Counted from the stretch's first letter, positions 38,338-47,729 are shown. The stretch is DNA of 64,000 nt from Amycolatopsis arida (GCF_900115565.1 NZ_FOWW01000009.1:62001-126000); one strand, 5' to 3'. Notes: a model not told the origin generated them from the letters alone. Numbers and translations are program-made.

Positions 38338-39303
38338 TCAGCGCCGGTCGGCGAAGGCGTCGAGGGCGGCGCGCTTGCGGGCCTCCGCCGCCGTGCCGCC
38401 GGAGTGACCGGCATCGTCGAGGATGACGAGTTCGGCGTCGGGCCAGGTGCGGGCCAACTCCCAGGCGATGTGCAGCGGCGAGCCGAGGTCGAGCCGGCCG
38501 TGCAGGAGCACCCCGGGGATCCCGGCCAGCCGCCCGGCCTCGCGCAGCAGCACACCCTCCGGCAGCCACGCGCCGTGCGCGAAGTAGTGGGCGCAGATCC
38601 GCGCGCGAGCCAGCAGGGCCTCCGCCGGCCGGTCACTGAAGGAGTTCGGCCGCCCGTTCGGCTCGAGCGAGATCGTCGCGTCCTCCCAGGCGTGCCATTC
38701 GGCCGCGGCCCTCGCCCGCACCGCGGGGTCCGGGTCGGCCAACAACCGGTTGTAGGCGGCGATCAGGTCGCCGTCTCGGTCGGCTTCCGGCACTCCCGCC
38801 CGGAACCGCTCCCATTCCTCGGGGAACAGCCGGTACAGGCCGCGGTAGAGCCAGTCGAGCTCGGCGCGCCGGGTCGTGGTGACCGCGGAGACGACGATCT
38901 CCGACACGCGGTGTGGATGCCGCTCGGCGTAGGCGAGCAGCAGCGTGGAGCCCCACGACGCCCCGGACAGCAGCCACCGCTCGACGCCGAGGTGTTCGCG
39001 CAGTCGCTCCATGTCGGCCAGCAGGTGCTCGGTGGTGTTGACCGACAGGTCCGTGTCCGGGTCACCGGCGTTCGGCGTGCTGCGGCCGCAGCCGCGCTGG
39101 TCGAACAGCACGACCCGGTACCGGGCGGGGTCGAAGAACCGCCGGTGCCCCGGTGTGCATCCCGACCCCGGTCCACCGTGGACGACCAGCGCCGGCTTGC
39201 CCGCCGGGTTGCCACAGACCTCCCAGTACACCCGGTTGCCGTCGCCCACGTCGAGCATCCCGTGGTCGTACGGCTCCACCGGCGGATGCAACGGATCGAT
39301 CAC
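38338..39303 (-). CDS. pip: Prolyl aminopeptidase (S33)
   Basis: 321 aa alpha/beta hydrolase. ALVVHGGPGSGC is the oxyanion region, VVLFDQRGCGRSTP the family signature, GASWGSTL the nucleophile elbow (Ser), HGRLDLGSP the catalytic Asp and DDAGHSG the His. It removes N-terminal proline from peptides in the cytoplasm. Length and motifs match the Pip group exactly. It lies between the GH76 gene and a DHFR-like gene on the same strand, 13 bp after the latter. Confidence 0.93.
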   Translation of the reverse strand: MIDPLHPPVEPYDHGMLDVGDGNRVYWEVCGNPAGKPALVVHGGPGSGCTPGHRRFFDPARYRVVLFDQRGCGRSTPNAGDPDTDLSVNTTEHLLADMERLREHLGVERWLLSGASWGSTLLLAYAERHPHRVSEIVVSAVTTTRRAELDWLYRGLYRLFPEEWERFRAGVPEADRDGDLIAAYNRLLADPDPAVRARAAAEWHAWEDATISLEPNGRPNSFSDRPAEALLARARICAHYFAHGAWLPEGVLLREAGRLAGIPGVLLHGRLDLGSPLHIAWELARTWPDAELVILDDAGHSGGTAAEARKRAALDAFADRR

Positions 39304-39315
39304 CGCACGCCTCCT

Positions 39316-39890
39316 CTAGCGTCGGACCCGGTACCTGAGGTGAAGGGCGCGGCGACCCTGGATGACGACTGGGTCGTCGAGGAGTTGGTGTCCGCGGCTC
39401 AGCTTCGTGAAGTAGGGGATCCCCTCGCCGAACAGCACGGGCACGAGGCTGACGCATACCTCGTCGACCAATCCGAGCTCGAGTGCTTGTTGAGAGACGC
39501 TGGCACTCGCGATGGTGACATCCCTGTCGCCCGCGACCTGCCGCGCGCGGGCGATCGCGACCTCGACGCCTTCGACGAACGTCGTTCTCGGCCACCGGTC
39601 AGCGTTCTCGGGCGGCTGATGAGTGACCACGATGACAGGGGCGCCAGTCGGGTGATGGTCGCCCCAACCGTCGGCGATGTCGAACAGGCGGCGGCCGGAG
39701 ACGAGGGCGCCAGTGTTGGTGGTCCATTCACGGACCAGCTCCGCACTGGCGTCGTCGACCTCGAACGAGACGTGTTCATTGGGATTGGGGACGTTGACCT
39801 CCCCGGCTTCGTACCACTCGAAGAGTTCCGCGACGTGGTCATTTGGATCCGCGATGAAGCCGTCAGTGACATCGTCATGTGGCTGAACAC
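39316..39890 (-). pseudogene. Dihydrofolate reductase-like (RibD C-terminal) protein with N-terminal frameshift
   Basis: From GTG 39890 the frame reads VFSHMTMSL and should continue DGFIADPND, but one base is missing near 39864, so the rest is read one frame over: GFIADPNDHVAELFEWYEAG, then GALVSGRRLFDIADGWGDHH, RDVTIASASVSQQALELGLV and VLFGEGIPYFTKL. The body is complete and well conserved (dihydrofolate reductase family of the YyaP/RibD-C type, NADPH-dependent). Either recent inactivation or a sequencing slip; a substitute start upstream gives an implausible N-terminus. Confidence 0.75.
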
Positions 39891-40305
39891 CTTGCCCCCA
39901 ATGGATTCCCTTCTGCTGCCCCGCGATCCGCGGGGATCCGACGAAGACGACGACCGCCGTCACTGTGACGTCGCACAGACGGCGACGAAATCGACACGGC
40001 TGAGAAGATGACCTTCGTCATCCACCAAGGAGCTCCGTGGCCGCTCGCGCGGCAGCTGTGGTCGGCTGCCGGTCGGCGGTCGTGGTCCGGATCGTTGTGA
40101 GGCGTGCGGCCGCGAGCCCCGACGAGTTCGCCCTCGGTCGGGATGAACGCCTCGGTTAGCTCCGCTGGGACACCACCCGAGCGAACCTCGGACAGGCGGT
40201 GCGGTCGATCGACGCCACCCAGCTCACCCAACATGATCACCAACTCGACGGCCGCACCCCTGGGCCAGTCGGCTGCAACGGCGGCGCGGTGTCCTCTGCG
40301 CTGTG
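39891..40305. other. Intergenic region without recognisable gene
   Basis: About 415 bp between the DHFR-like gene and the second GH92. The minus strand stays open in one frame (LGELGGVDRPHRLSEVRSGG) but I recognise no domain, start or codon pattern. It may be degenerate coding sequence. Confidence 0.4.
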
Positions 40306-43300
40306 TCACAGCCCGCGGCACTGGCCGGGGGCCGGGCCGTGCACCGTGTTGGGGTGGCCGTGGTTCACCGGGGGCGGGTCGTTGCCGGCGCAGGTCAGCG
40401 GGCCGCGGACGGTGCTGCCGGCGATCAGCGGCCCGGCGTTGCGGGTCAGCGTCACCGAACCGGTGATCCGGGCGGCTTCCACGGCCACGGTCCCGGTCAC
40501 CCCGGTCAGCGCGATCGGGCCGGTCACCTCGGTGCGGTCCAGCACCACCGACGCGGCCCCGGTCGCGGTGACCGGCCCGGCGATGGACCCGCCGTGCGCG
40601 AGCAGCGTGGCATCGGGCGCCACCGTCACCGGGCCGCGGACAGTGGCCCCGGACAGGCACACCACGCCGGTGTCGGCGATCAGTGGTCCTTCGTGCGCTC
40701 CGGTGACGGTCCGGGTGCACGCCGGCCCCGGCCGGCCCAGCAGCTCCACCTCGGCGAGTGTGGCGCCGCCGCTGGTAACCTCCAGCCGGTAGTGCCGGTA
40801 CCGCCCCGGGGCGGCCACCGAGAACGCCCGGGTCTGCGATCGCCAGGCGAACCGCTGGTCGGTCCGCTCGTCCACCACCGCCCACCGCTCGCCGTCGTAG
40901 GAGCCCTTCAGCACCCAGCTCACCGGCTCGCCCCGACCCGCCGGCGAGGTGAGCGTGTAGTGCGTCACCGGCATGCCGGCATCGGCCAACTCGTAGCCCA
41001 CCCACGGGCGTTGCCCGGCCACCCCGACCTCGGTGACGCTGGTGTCGTCGAACAATCCGGCCACGTCGGTGCCGTCGCTGCCGGTGGCCGTGCCCCGGCC
41101 CGCGCCGGTCAGGTCGCGCAGCGGCGCCGGGGAAGCGGTGCCCCCGGTCAGCGACGGCGGGACGTCCCCCGGCCCGGTGCCCCATGCCGACGGCGCCGGC
41201 CCCATGTCGAACTCCAACAAGCCTCCGTCGGCGATGGCGGCGTGCGGCAACGACGTCGAGTGGTGCGGCTTGCCGTTCACCTTCAGGCCCTGGACGTAGA
41301 CGTTGCGCGGGCCGTTGTTCGGCGCGCTGACCACCAGGTCACCGCCGGGCAGGTGGACGGTGGCCCGAGTGAACAGCGGCGAGCCGATCACGTACTCCGC
41401 GCTGCCCATCCGCAGCGGGTAGAAGCCGAGCGCGCCGAACAGGTACCACGCGGACATCTCGCCGTTGTCCTCGTCGCCGGCGTAGCCCTGGCCGATCTCG
41501 CTGCCCAGGTACAGCCGGGACAGCGCCTCCCGCACCAGTGCCTGCGTCTTCGCCGGCTGACCGACATGGGCGTACATGTACGGGATGTGGTGCGAGGGCT
41601 GGTTGGAGTGCCCGTACTGGCCCATCCGCACGTCCCGTGCCTCGCGCATCTCGTGGATGACGCCACCGTAGGAGCCGGGGAAGGTCGCGGTCTCCGGCGT
41701 CGCGAAGAACTCGTCGAGCTTGTCCGCCAGCGCCGCGCGCCCCCCGTAGAGGTTGGCCAGTCCCTGGCCGTCCTGCGGCACGGTGAACGCCATGTTCCAG
41801 CCGTTGGTCTCGGTGTAGTCGTGGCCCCACACCCGCGGGTCGTACTCCTCGGCCGGCACCCGCCAGCCGCCGTTCGGCCGGCGCCCCTGGAAGAACCCGA
41901 TGCTCGGGTCGAACAGGTGCACGTAGTTGCGTGCTCGATCGAGGAAGTAGTCGGCGTTGTCGCGGTACTCGGCGCGGCGCGGGTCGTCGGGCGCGGCCTC
42001 GTCGAGCAGAACCTTCGACATCATGGCGATGCCGAAGTCGTTGAGGTAGCCCTCCAACGCCCACGACATTCCCTCGTGGGTGGTGGTGGGGGTGTAGCCG
42101 AGGAACACCGAGGTGTCCATGCCCTTGCGGCCGACCCCGGCGTGCGGCGGTCGCACCGTCGCGTTCTTGAGCGCCGCGTCGTAGGCGGCCCGCACGTCGA
42201 AGTTCCGCACACCCTTGCCGAACGCGTCGGCGAAGGCGACGTCGGAGCTGGTGCCGGTCATCAGGTCGGCGTAGCCGGGGGAGGACCACCGGGAGATCCA
42301 GCCGCCGTCCCGGTACTGCTGGACGAACCCGTCGATCATCGTGCCGGCCATGTCGGGAGAGAGCAGCGTGTACGCCGGCCACGTGGTGCGGTAGGTGTCC
42401 CAGAACCCGTTGTTGACGTAGATCTCGCCGTCGACGACCTTGGCGCCGGTCTCGGTCGGGGTGCTCGGGCCGACCGGTGGCGAGACCGGGCTGGCGTAGC
42501 GGTGCACCGGCCGCTCCGCGGTGCCGACGTTCTCGAAACCGGAGTTCGGGTACAGGAACAGCCGGTACAGGTTGGAGTACAGCGTCGTGAGCTGGTCGGC
42601 GCTGGCACCATCGACCTCGATCACCCCGAGCTTGGCGTCCCATGCGGCCCGTGCGGTGTCCCGGACGGTCTCCAGGGTGGCGCCGGGGGCGATCTCCAAC
42701 TCCAGGTTCCGCTCGGCCTGCGCCACGGACAGCAGCGAGGTGGCGATGCGCATCGTGACGGTGCGCGACTGGCCGGCGTCGAACCGCAGGTAGCCGCGCA
42801 CGTTGTCGCGGTCGTCGCCGGGCAGCCTCTCGCCCGTGGTGACCGGCCGGTCGAACGTGGCGTACACGAAGAGCCTGGTGGCGCCGGTGGACAGTCCACT
42901 CCGGACGTCGGAGTAGCCGGTGACCGTGCCGGTCTCGGGGTCGAGGGTGAGGCCGGCGTCGTCGTTGACGTTGTCGAAGATCAGGTTGGCGTCGTCTCCG
43001 GGGAAGGTGAACCGGAAGATCGCCGCGTGGTCGGTCGGCGCGAGCTCGGTGCGCACGCCGTTGTCGAACTCCACGGCGTAGTAGTGCGCCTTCGCCACCT
43101 CCTTGTCGTGCCCGAACGGCAACGCCCTGGCGGCGCGGCCGGCGTCCGGGACGCCCGCGGCGGTCGACGGCATCACCTGGAAGGTCTGTCGGTCGCCCAT
43201 CCACGGGCTGGGCTCGTGGCTGACCGAGAACGCCTGCAGCGTGGGCCGGTTGGCGGCGTTGCTCGCCTCATGGAAGCGGTAGAGCCAGCTGGTGGAACCG

Positions 43301-44643
43301 GCGTCGGTCACCGGGGTCCAGAAGTTGAAGCCGTGCGGCACGGCCGTGGCGGGGAAGTTGTTCCCGCGGGAGAAGGTGCCGTTGGAGTGGGTGCCTCGGG
43401 TGGTGAGCACGTGGTCGGTGGGCCGAGCGTTCGCGGCTGGCGGTGCCGCGGGGGCCAGCCGGATGTCATCGAACCAGCCCTTCACCCCGCCGGGTCCGGC
43501 CGGGTTGTCGTAGCCGACGAGGATGCGGTCGACGGTCTTGCCGGCGGCGACCGTGCCGACGGTGGATCGGACGAGGTTCCACTGGTTCACCGCGAGCGAC
43601 TTGGCCGCGCCCTGGCCGCGCGGCGACAGCGGGAAGCCGTACTGGTCGACCGCGCCGAGGTCGCTGAGGTAGGTGCCGTCGGTGAACGCGAGATCCACCG
43701 CGACGTGCGTGCTCGGGTAGGCCAGGTCGTCGGCGAGGAACTCGGGGAACACCGTGTAGGACAGCTCGGTGTCCGCGGCGACCGGCAGGTCGACGTCGAA
43801 GATCTTGTTGTACGAGTGGCCGGGGCCCTCGGCGACGTGGCTGCCGGAGTAGCGCAGCGCGCGCACCCCGGTGAAGCCGGCGTTGAACTTGCTGGTGTAG
43901 CCGTTGCGCGGGCCGCCGCCGGGGTGGCTGCGCATCGTCGGCAGCGGCGGTGGTGGCGGGTCGTCGTTGGCCAGCAGCAGCTCGGCCAGCTGGAGCAGCG
44001 GCTGCCCGTGGTTGCGGGTGACCTCGAGACGGTAGTGCCGGTAGGCCGGCGAAGGATTGATCCGGAACTCCCTGGTCTCGAACCGGGTGGCGAACGACTC
44101 GTCGGTGCGGCGGTCCAGCGACTCCCAGGTGGTGCCGTCGATCGAGCCGCTGAGCGTCCAGTCCCGCGGGTCGCGACCGGGAAAGTCGTTGGCCGAGGTC
44201 AGCGCGTACCGGGTGATCGAGGCGGGTTCCTCGAGGGTGAACCGCACCCAGCCGGTGGGCTCCCAGGCCAGCCACTTGGTGTCCGCGCTGCCGTCGACCA
44301 GGTTGGCGGCGACCTCCCCACCGCCGGTGTTCTCGTTGCTGGCGGCGATCTCGGTGATCCCGCCGCGGATGTCGCCGGGGACGGCGTTCGGGTCGGCGCC
44401 GGTGACGCCGTGCGCCTTCGGCTCGCCCGATGACAGCGTCTCCACGGTGTCCACCCAGGCTGGCTGGGGGTCGTCGGCCTCGAAGGACGAGGCGAAGGTC
44501 GCCACGGGCTGGGCCGCCGCCGGGACCGGCACGGCGACCACGACCGCGGACAGGAGCGCCGCGGACAGCAGTGAAGGGACGACCGGGCGGCCGAGAGTTC
44601 GTCTGGGCAGCGGGGAACGGAGCATGGCACCGGGCTTTCGCAT
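40306..44643 (-). CDS. GH92 family secreted alpha-mannosidase/mannosyl-phosphate hydrolase with CBM32-like domains (second copy)
   Basis: 1445 aa from ATG 44643 (ATG 44625 also possible). A signal peptide (VVPSLLSAALLSAVVVAVPV, cleavage after AAA) is followed by an F5/8 discoidin domain (ITEIAASNENTGGGEVAANL), a jelly-roll segment ending GWFDDIRLAP, the GH92 domain (TTRGTHSNGTFSRGNNFPAT; GHSNQPSHHIPYMY at about 41579-41627; GDEDNGEMSAWYLFGALGFY), a second discoidin domain, and a C-terminal region of short repeats (ATVRGPVTVAPDATLLAHGG, SVVLDRTEVTGPIALTGVTG) resembling a small beta-solenoid. The catalytic-acid position is Gln, as in the first copy. Exported and probably acting on mannoproteins or mannan side chains. 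It has its own promoter with operator-like palindromes. Confidence 0.9.
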   Translation of the reverse strand: MRKPGAMLRSPLPRRTLGRPVVPSLLSAALLSAVVVAVPVPAAAQPVATFASSFEADDPQPAWVDTVETLSSGEPKAHGVTGADPNAVPGDIRGGITEIAASNENTGGGEVAANLVDGSADTKWLAWEPTGWVRFTLEEPASITRYALTSANDFPGRDPRDWTLSGSIDGTTWESLDRRTDESFATRFETREFRINPSPAYRHYRLEVTRNHGQPLLQLAELLLANDDPPPPPLPTMRSHPGGGPRNGYTSKFNAGFTGVRALRYSGSHVAEGPGHSYNKIFDVDLPVAADTELSYTVFPEFLADDLAYPSTHVAVDLAFTDGTYLSDLGAVDQYGFPLSPRGQGAAKSLAVNQWNLVRSTVGTVAAGKTVDRILVGYDNPAGPGGVKGWFDDIRLAPAAPPAANARPTDHVLTTRGTHSNGTFSRGNNFPATAVPHGFNFWTPVTDAGSTSWLYRFHEASNAANRPTLQAFSVSHEPSPWMGDRQTFQVMPSTAAGVPDAGRAARALPFGHDKEVAKAHYYAVEFDNGVRTELAPTDHAAIFRFTFPGDDANLIFDNVNDDAGLTLDPETGTVTGYSDVRSGLSTGATRLFVYATFDRPVTTGERLPGDDRDNVRGYLRFDAGQSRTVTMRIATSLLSVAQAERNLELEIAPGATLETVRDTARAAWDAKLGVIEVDGASADQLTTLYSNLYRLFLYPNSGFENVGTAERPVHRYASPVSPPVGPSTPTETGAKVVDGEIYVNNGFWDTYRTTWPAYTLLSPDMAGTMIDGFVQQYRDGGWISRWSSPGYADLMTGTSSDVAFADAFGKGVRNFDVRAAYDAALKNATVRPPHAGVGRKGMDTSVFLGYTPTTTHEGMSWALEGYLNDFGIAMMSKVLLDEAAPDDPRRAEYRDNADYFLDRARNYVHLFDPSIGFFQGRRPNGGWRVPAEEYDPRVWGHDYTETNGWNMAFTVPQDGQGLANLYGGRAALADKLDEFFATPETATFPGSYGGVIHEMREARDVRMGQYGHSNQPSHHIPYMYAHVGQPAKTQALVREALSRLYLGSEIGQGYAGDEDNGEMSAWYLFGALGFYPLRMGSAEYVIGSPLFTRATVHLPGGDLVVSAPNNGPRNVYVQGLKVNGKPHHSTSLPHAAIADGGLLEFDMGPAPSAWGTGPGDVPPSLTGGTASPAPLRDLTGAGRGTATGSDGTDVAGLFDDTSVTEVGVAGQRPWVGYELADAGMPVTHYTLTSPAGRGEPVSWVLKGSYDGERWAVVDERTDQRFAWRSQTRAFSVAAPGRYRHYRLEVTSGGATLAEVELLGRPGPACTRTVTGAHEGPLIADTGVVCLSGATVRGPVTVAPDATLLAHGGSIAGPVTATGAASVVLDRTEVTGPIALTGVTGTVAVEAARITGSVTLTRNAGPLIAGSTVRGPLTCAGNDPPPVNHGHPNTVHGPAPGQCRGL

Positions 44644-44789
44644 CCGAACGGCAACGCGGGATGCGCCCGGCCCCCGACCGACTCGAGCGCCCCTGCAGAC
44701 AACCGTCGTCGTGACATCGATGTCAAGAAGGCTCGACGATCCTGGCCGAAACCAGACAAGGACGGTTACCACGAATGACCGAACGCGCC

Positions 44790-44841
44790 GTATAACATCC
44801 TATACAGCGCGGCATTGAACGTGCCAACTTACTGGTCCAGT
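44790..44841. promoter_or_regulatory. Two operator-like palindromes at the GH92 promoter
   Basis: GTATAACATCCTATAC (44790-44805; arms GTATA/TATAC) overlaps the -10, and ACTGGTCCAGT (44831-44841; perfect around its central T) lies 3 bp upstream of the -35, flanked by the 7-bp arms ATTGAAC (44814-44820) and GTTCAAT (44840-44846). The ACTGGTCCAGT form recalls GntR-family sugar regulators, but no regulator gene is nearby. Repression released by a mannan sugar is the obvious guess. Confidence 0.4.
44799..44827 (-). promoter_or_regulatory. SigA-type promoter of the second GH92
   Basis: Minus-strand -35 TTGGCA (44827-44822), 17-nt spacer, -10 TATAGG (44804-44799), about 155 nt before the start codon. 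It is the best consensus promoter in the window. Confidence 0.6.
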
Positions 44842-44970
44842 TCAATAACGAGCCCTAACAACACACCGCAAAGACAGGCAAGGCACTCCGGTGCGGGCAT
44901 CCCCGGCGATGTCGGCCAGCGCCGGAAACTGCGCCCGGCTCAACTGGGCACTGAGGTGCCGACGCAGCGG

Positions 44971-45001
44971 CTCCTCACGGGCCGGTGCGGCCCGTGAGGA
45001 G
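44971..45001. terminator. Perfect 13-bp stem hairpin
   Basis: CTCCTCACGGGCC (44971-44983), a 5-nt loop, and its exact reverse complement (44989-45001). Lies about 170 bp downstream of the small secreted-protein gene and before the GH92 promoter. Probable terminator. The rest of 44842-45168 shows no gene. Confidence 0.65.
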
Positions 45002-45168
45002 CCCCGCTTCGCTGATCCGGATGTCGTCGCCCGACCGTCGCGTTCCCAGGGCTCGCGGGCGACGAGTAAGCCTGTGGGTCGCTGCCGAGATCCTCGAGCA
45101 CACCGCGCGACCCGCTGACGTCATGGTCCGGCCAGCAGGTGGTGAGGTTGGCGAACGGCTCAGCGAGT

Positions 45169-45489
45169 TCAGCGAGTCACGAACTTGACGCTCGTCACCG
45201 GCGCCACGCCCGCGTATTCGTCGCCCGGCGGCACGGTGGCATAGCGACCCCCGCACTGTGGCGCCATGTAGAGCTCGGCGAAGGCGTCGGTGCGATTGTC
45301 GGCGACGTAGACGGCCCACTTCGTGTCGAGCTCGTGGCACTGGTCGTTCGCCGGGTCGGTGAGCACGAAATCTCCCATGGACGTGACGTACTCGAACTCG
45401 CCCGTCGCGGCGTGCGCGGGCGCGCTGGTCAGCGGAACCAGGGCGGCGGCGAGGGCGAGCGCGGCGAGGGAACGGCGACGGGACGGCAT
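45169..45489 (-). CDS. Small secreted protein of unknown function
   Basis: 106 aa from ATG 45489. A clear Sec signal peptide (SLAALALAAALVPLTSAPAH, cleavage after AHA about residue 27) leaves a mature protein of about 79 aa containing FVLTDPANDQCHELDTKWAV and ELYMAPQCGGRY. Two Cys in the mature part probably form a disulphide. Not recognised. In-frame codons upstream of 45489 (to 45525) are not signal-like. It stands alone between the M20 gene and the GH92 promoter region. Confidence 0.7.
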   Translation of the reverse strand: MPSRRRSLAALALAAALVPLTSAPAHAATGEFEYVTSMGDFVLTDPANDQCHELDTKWAVYVADNRTDAFAELYMAPQCGGRYATVPPGDEYAGVAPVTSVKFVTR

Positions 45490-45601
45490 CGAGGCCTCCA
45501 GGGTTCGGTGTGCGGGTCCGGTCACCTGCCGGTATTGCCCTCTCCGCGACGGTCGTCACGACAGCGGCGCCGGAATCCACCGAAGGAGTGACGCCGCGGG
45601 C

Positions 45602-46909
45602 TCAACAGGTGGTCAGGAAGCGCTCCAGGACCCGGGCGCCGAAGCGCAGGCCCTCCACCGGCACCCGCTCGTCGACGCCGTGGGCCATGGCCCGGTACGG
45701 GAACCCCTCGGGCAGCCACAGCGGAGCGAACCCGTAGCACTCGATGCCCAGCGGGGTGAACGCCTTGGCGTCGGTGCCCCCGCCCATGCAGTACGGCACC
45801 ACCACGGCCTCGGGGTCCTCGGCGCGCAGCGCGTCCGCCATCGCGTGGAACCACGGTGAGTCCAGTGACGCCTGCACCGGTGGCTGACGCGCGATGAACT
45901 CCCGCTCGATGTGCGGCCCCAGCAGCCGGTCCACCTCGCTCATCAGCGACGTCTCGGTGCCGGGCAGCACCCGGGTGTCGACCAGCGCTTCGGCCTCGCT
46001 GGGGATCACGTTCACCTTGTAGCCGGCGTCGAGCACGGTCGGCGTGGTGCTGTTGCGCACGGTGGACTCCACGAGCGCCGCGGCCGGGCCGAGCCTGGCC
46101 AGCGTCGCGTCCACGTCGCACAGGTCGACCTTCACCCCGAGCGCGGCGCCGGTGCGCACGAGGAACGCCCGCACGGTCGGGGTCAGGTACACCGGCCACT
46201 CGTGCTCGGCCAGCCGGTGCAGCGCGCCCACCAGCCGCACCACCGCGTTCTCGTCGTTGCGGCGGGACCCGTGCCCGGCGCGCCCGCGGGCGGTGAGCCT
46301 GAGGTGGGCGGTGCCCCGCTCGGCGGTGCCCACCGGGTACAGCCGCACGTCGCGGCCGTCGGTGGCGGGCACGTGGTAGGTGTAGGCGCCGGACTCGCTG
46401 ATCGCCACCGCGCAACCCTCGAACAGGTCCCGATGCGCGGTGGTCAGCCAGTGGGCACCGAAGTCGCCGCGGTCCTCCTCGTCGGCCACGAACGCCAGCA
46501 CCACGTCGCGGCGGGGTCGCCGGCCGGTGCTGGTGAGGGTCTGCACGACGGAGAGCACCATCGCGCAGAAGTCCTTCATGTCCACGGTGCCCCGGCCCCA
46601 CAGGAAGCCGTCCCGGACCTCACCGGCGAACGGGGGCACCGACCAGTCGCCGGCCTCGGCGGGCACGACGTCGAGGTGACCCTGCACCAGCAGGGCTGGC
46701 AGGTCTCGGTCCGCGCCGGGGATCCTGGCGACCAGGTTGGCCCGGCCGGGGGCCGACTCGTAGATCTTCGAGTCGACGCCGGCGTCGGCGAGCACGCCGG
46801 CCGCGAACTCGGCGGCCGGCCGCTCGCCCTCGGCATCACCGCCGCCGCGGTTGGAGGTGTCGATGCGCACCAGTTCGGCGCACAGTTCCACGACGTCCGT
46901 ACTAGCCAT
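45602..46909 (-). CDS. M20 family metallohydrolase (second copy)
   Basis: 435 aa, paralogue of the 20.7 kb gene. All metal and catalytic motifs are present: LLVQGHLDVVPAEA, LWGRGTVDMKD, AFVADEEDRGDFGA, AISESGAYTY for the fourth ligand region and MAHGVDERVPVEG. RGRAGHGSRRNDENAVVR opens the lid domain. Cytoplasmic di-zinc peptidase or deacylase. ATG 46909 overlaps the end of the D-aminopeptidase gene by 8 bp, tying it to the peptide-scavenging cluster. Confidence 0.9.
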   Translation of the reverse strand: MASTDVVELCAELVRIDTSNRGGGDAEGERPAAEFAAGVLADAGVDSKIYESAPGRANLVARIPGADRDLPALLVQGHLDVVPAEAGDWSVPPFAGEVRDGFLWGRGTVDMKDFCAMVLSVVQTLTSTGRRPRRDVVLAFVADEEDRGDFGAHWLTTAHRDLFEGCAVAISESGAYTYHVPATDGRDVRLYPVGTAERGTAHLRLTARGRAGHGSRRNDENAVVRLVGALHRLAEHEWPVYLTPTVRAFLVRTGAALGVKVDLCDVDATLARLGPAAALVESTVRNSTTPTVLDAGYKVNVIPSEAEALVDTRVLPGTETSLMSEVDRLLGPHIEREFIARQPPVQASLDSPWFHAMADALRAEDPEAVVVPYCMGGGTDAKAFTPLGIECYGFAPLWLPEGFPYRAMAHGVDERVPVEGLRFGARVLERFLTTC

Positions 46910-47729
46910 ACTTTCCTTGCACCGCCCCTGCAGCTATGGCCGTCACGACCTTGAACGCCTTCATCGCCTCGGTCATGGTGGGCGCGTCGAAACCCACCCG
47001 GCGCACGTCCACCTGATCCACGGTAGGCACCACCGCCGCGGCCTGCGCGAGATGGCTGGCGTCGAACTCCACCTCGATCCGGTGCGCGATCGCGCGGGGC
47101 TCCCCGGAGCCCGCCATGACCATGCCGTTGCGGGCCGCGGTGGTGAGCCGTTCGGCGGTGCGGGCCGGCGGGTCGCAGATCGCGGCGTACCGGCTGACGC
47201 ACTCCTTCACCGCGACCAGTTGGGCCTCCGGCGCGTACTCGGCGGCGTCGGCGCACGCCTTGTCGTCGCCGGTGACCGCGAGGACCGGCACGCCGTACTC
47301 GGCGGCGAGCGCGGCGTTGAGCCGGCCCTCGCTGGCCGGGACGCCGTCCAGCCACACCCCGGTGATCTGGTTCTCGAGGTAGGTGTGGGAGAGCACGCCG
47401 TCGCTGCCGGCACCGGCGTGGTAGCCGAGGAAGACGACGCCCTCGACGCCGGAGTCGATGCCCTGCATCATCGACAGCGGCTTGTGTCGGCCGGTGAGCA
47501 TCCTCGCCCGCGGGTCGAGGTCCTCGAGCAGCAGGTTGCGCTGCGTGGAGTGGGCCTCGTTGACCAGGACGTCGGTGGCGCCGCCGGCGAACAGGCCGCT
47601 GATCGTGGCGTTGACGTCGCCGGTGAACAGCCGGCGGAACCGCTGCCACTGCTCCGTTCCGGGCACCACGTCGTCGGTCCAGGTGACGCCGGTGGCGCCC
47701 TCCATGTCGGCCGAGATCATGATCCGCAT
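46902..47729 (-). CDS. dppA: M55 family D-aminopeptidase (DppA-like)
   Basis: 275 aa. The family hallmark is at the N-terminus, MISADMEGATGV (metal-binding SxDxEG), with VLVNEAHSTQRNLL, GYHAGAGSDGVLSHTYLENQ and VLAVTGDDKACADA completing the fold. It hydrolyses D-amino-acid dipeptides such as D-Ala-D-Ala from peptidoglycan turnover. In Bacillus dppA heads the dipeptide-permease operon; here it is divergent from one across 113 bp. ATG 47729 has TAGGTT 6 nt upstream, so the transcript is probably leaderless. Confidence 0.92.
   Translation of the reverse strand: MRIMISADMEGATGVTWTDDVVPGTEQWQRFRRLFTGDVNATISGLFAGGATDVLVNEAHSTQRNLLLEDLDPRARMLTGRHKPLSMMQGIDSGVEGVVFLGYHAGAGSDGVLSHTYLENQITGVWLDGVPASEGRLNAALAAEYGVPVLAVTGDDKACADAAEYAPEAQLVAVKECVSRYAAICDPPARTAERLTTAARNGMVMAGSGEPRAIAHRIEVEFDASHLAQAAAVVPTVDQVDVRRVGFDAPTMTEAMKAFKVVTAIAAGAVQGKYG

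Noticed and set aside
38275-40011. 578-codon plus-strand frame over pip and the DHFR-like gene
   Set aside because: Shadow frame with no recognisable domain; the minus strand encodes complete S33 and DHFR-family motifs.
40303-44433. 1376-codon plus-strand frame opposite the second GH92
   Set aside because: Antisense shadow created by high third-position GC; it has no domain and the opposite strand carries a complete GH92.
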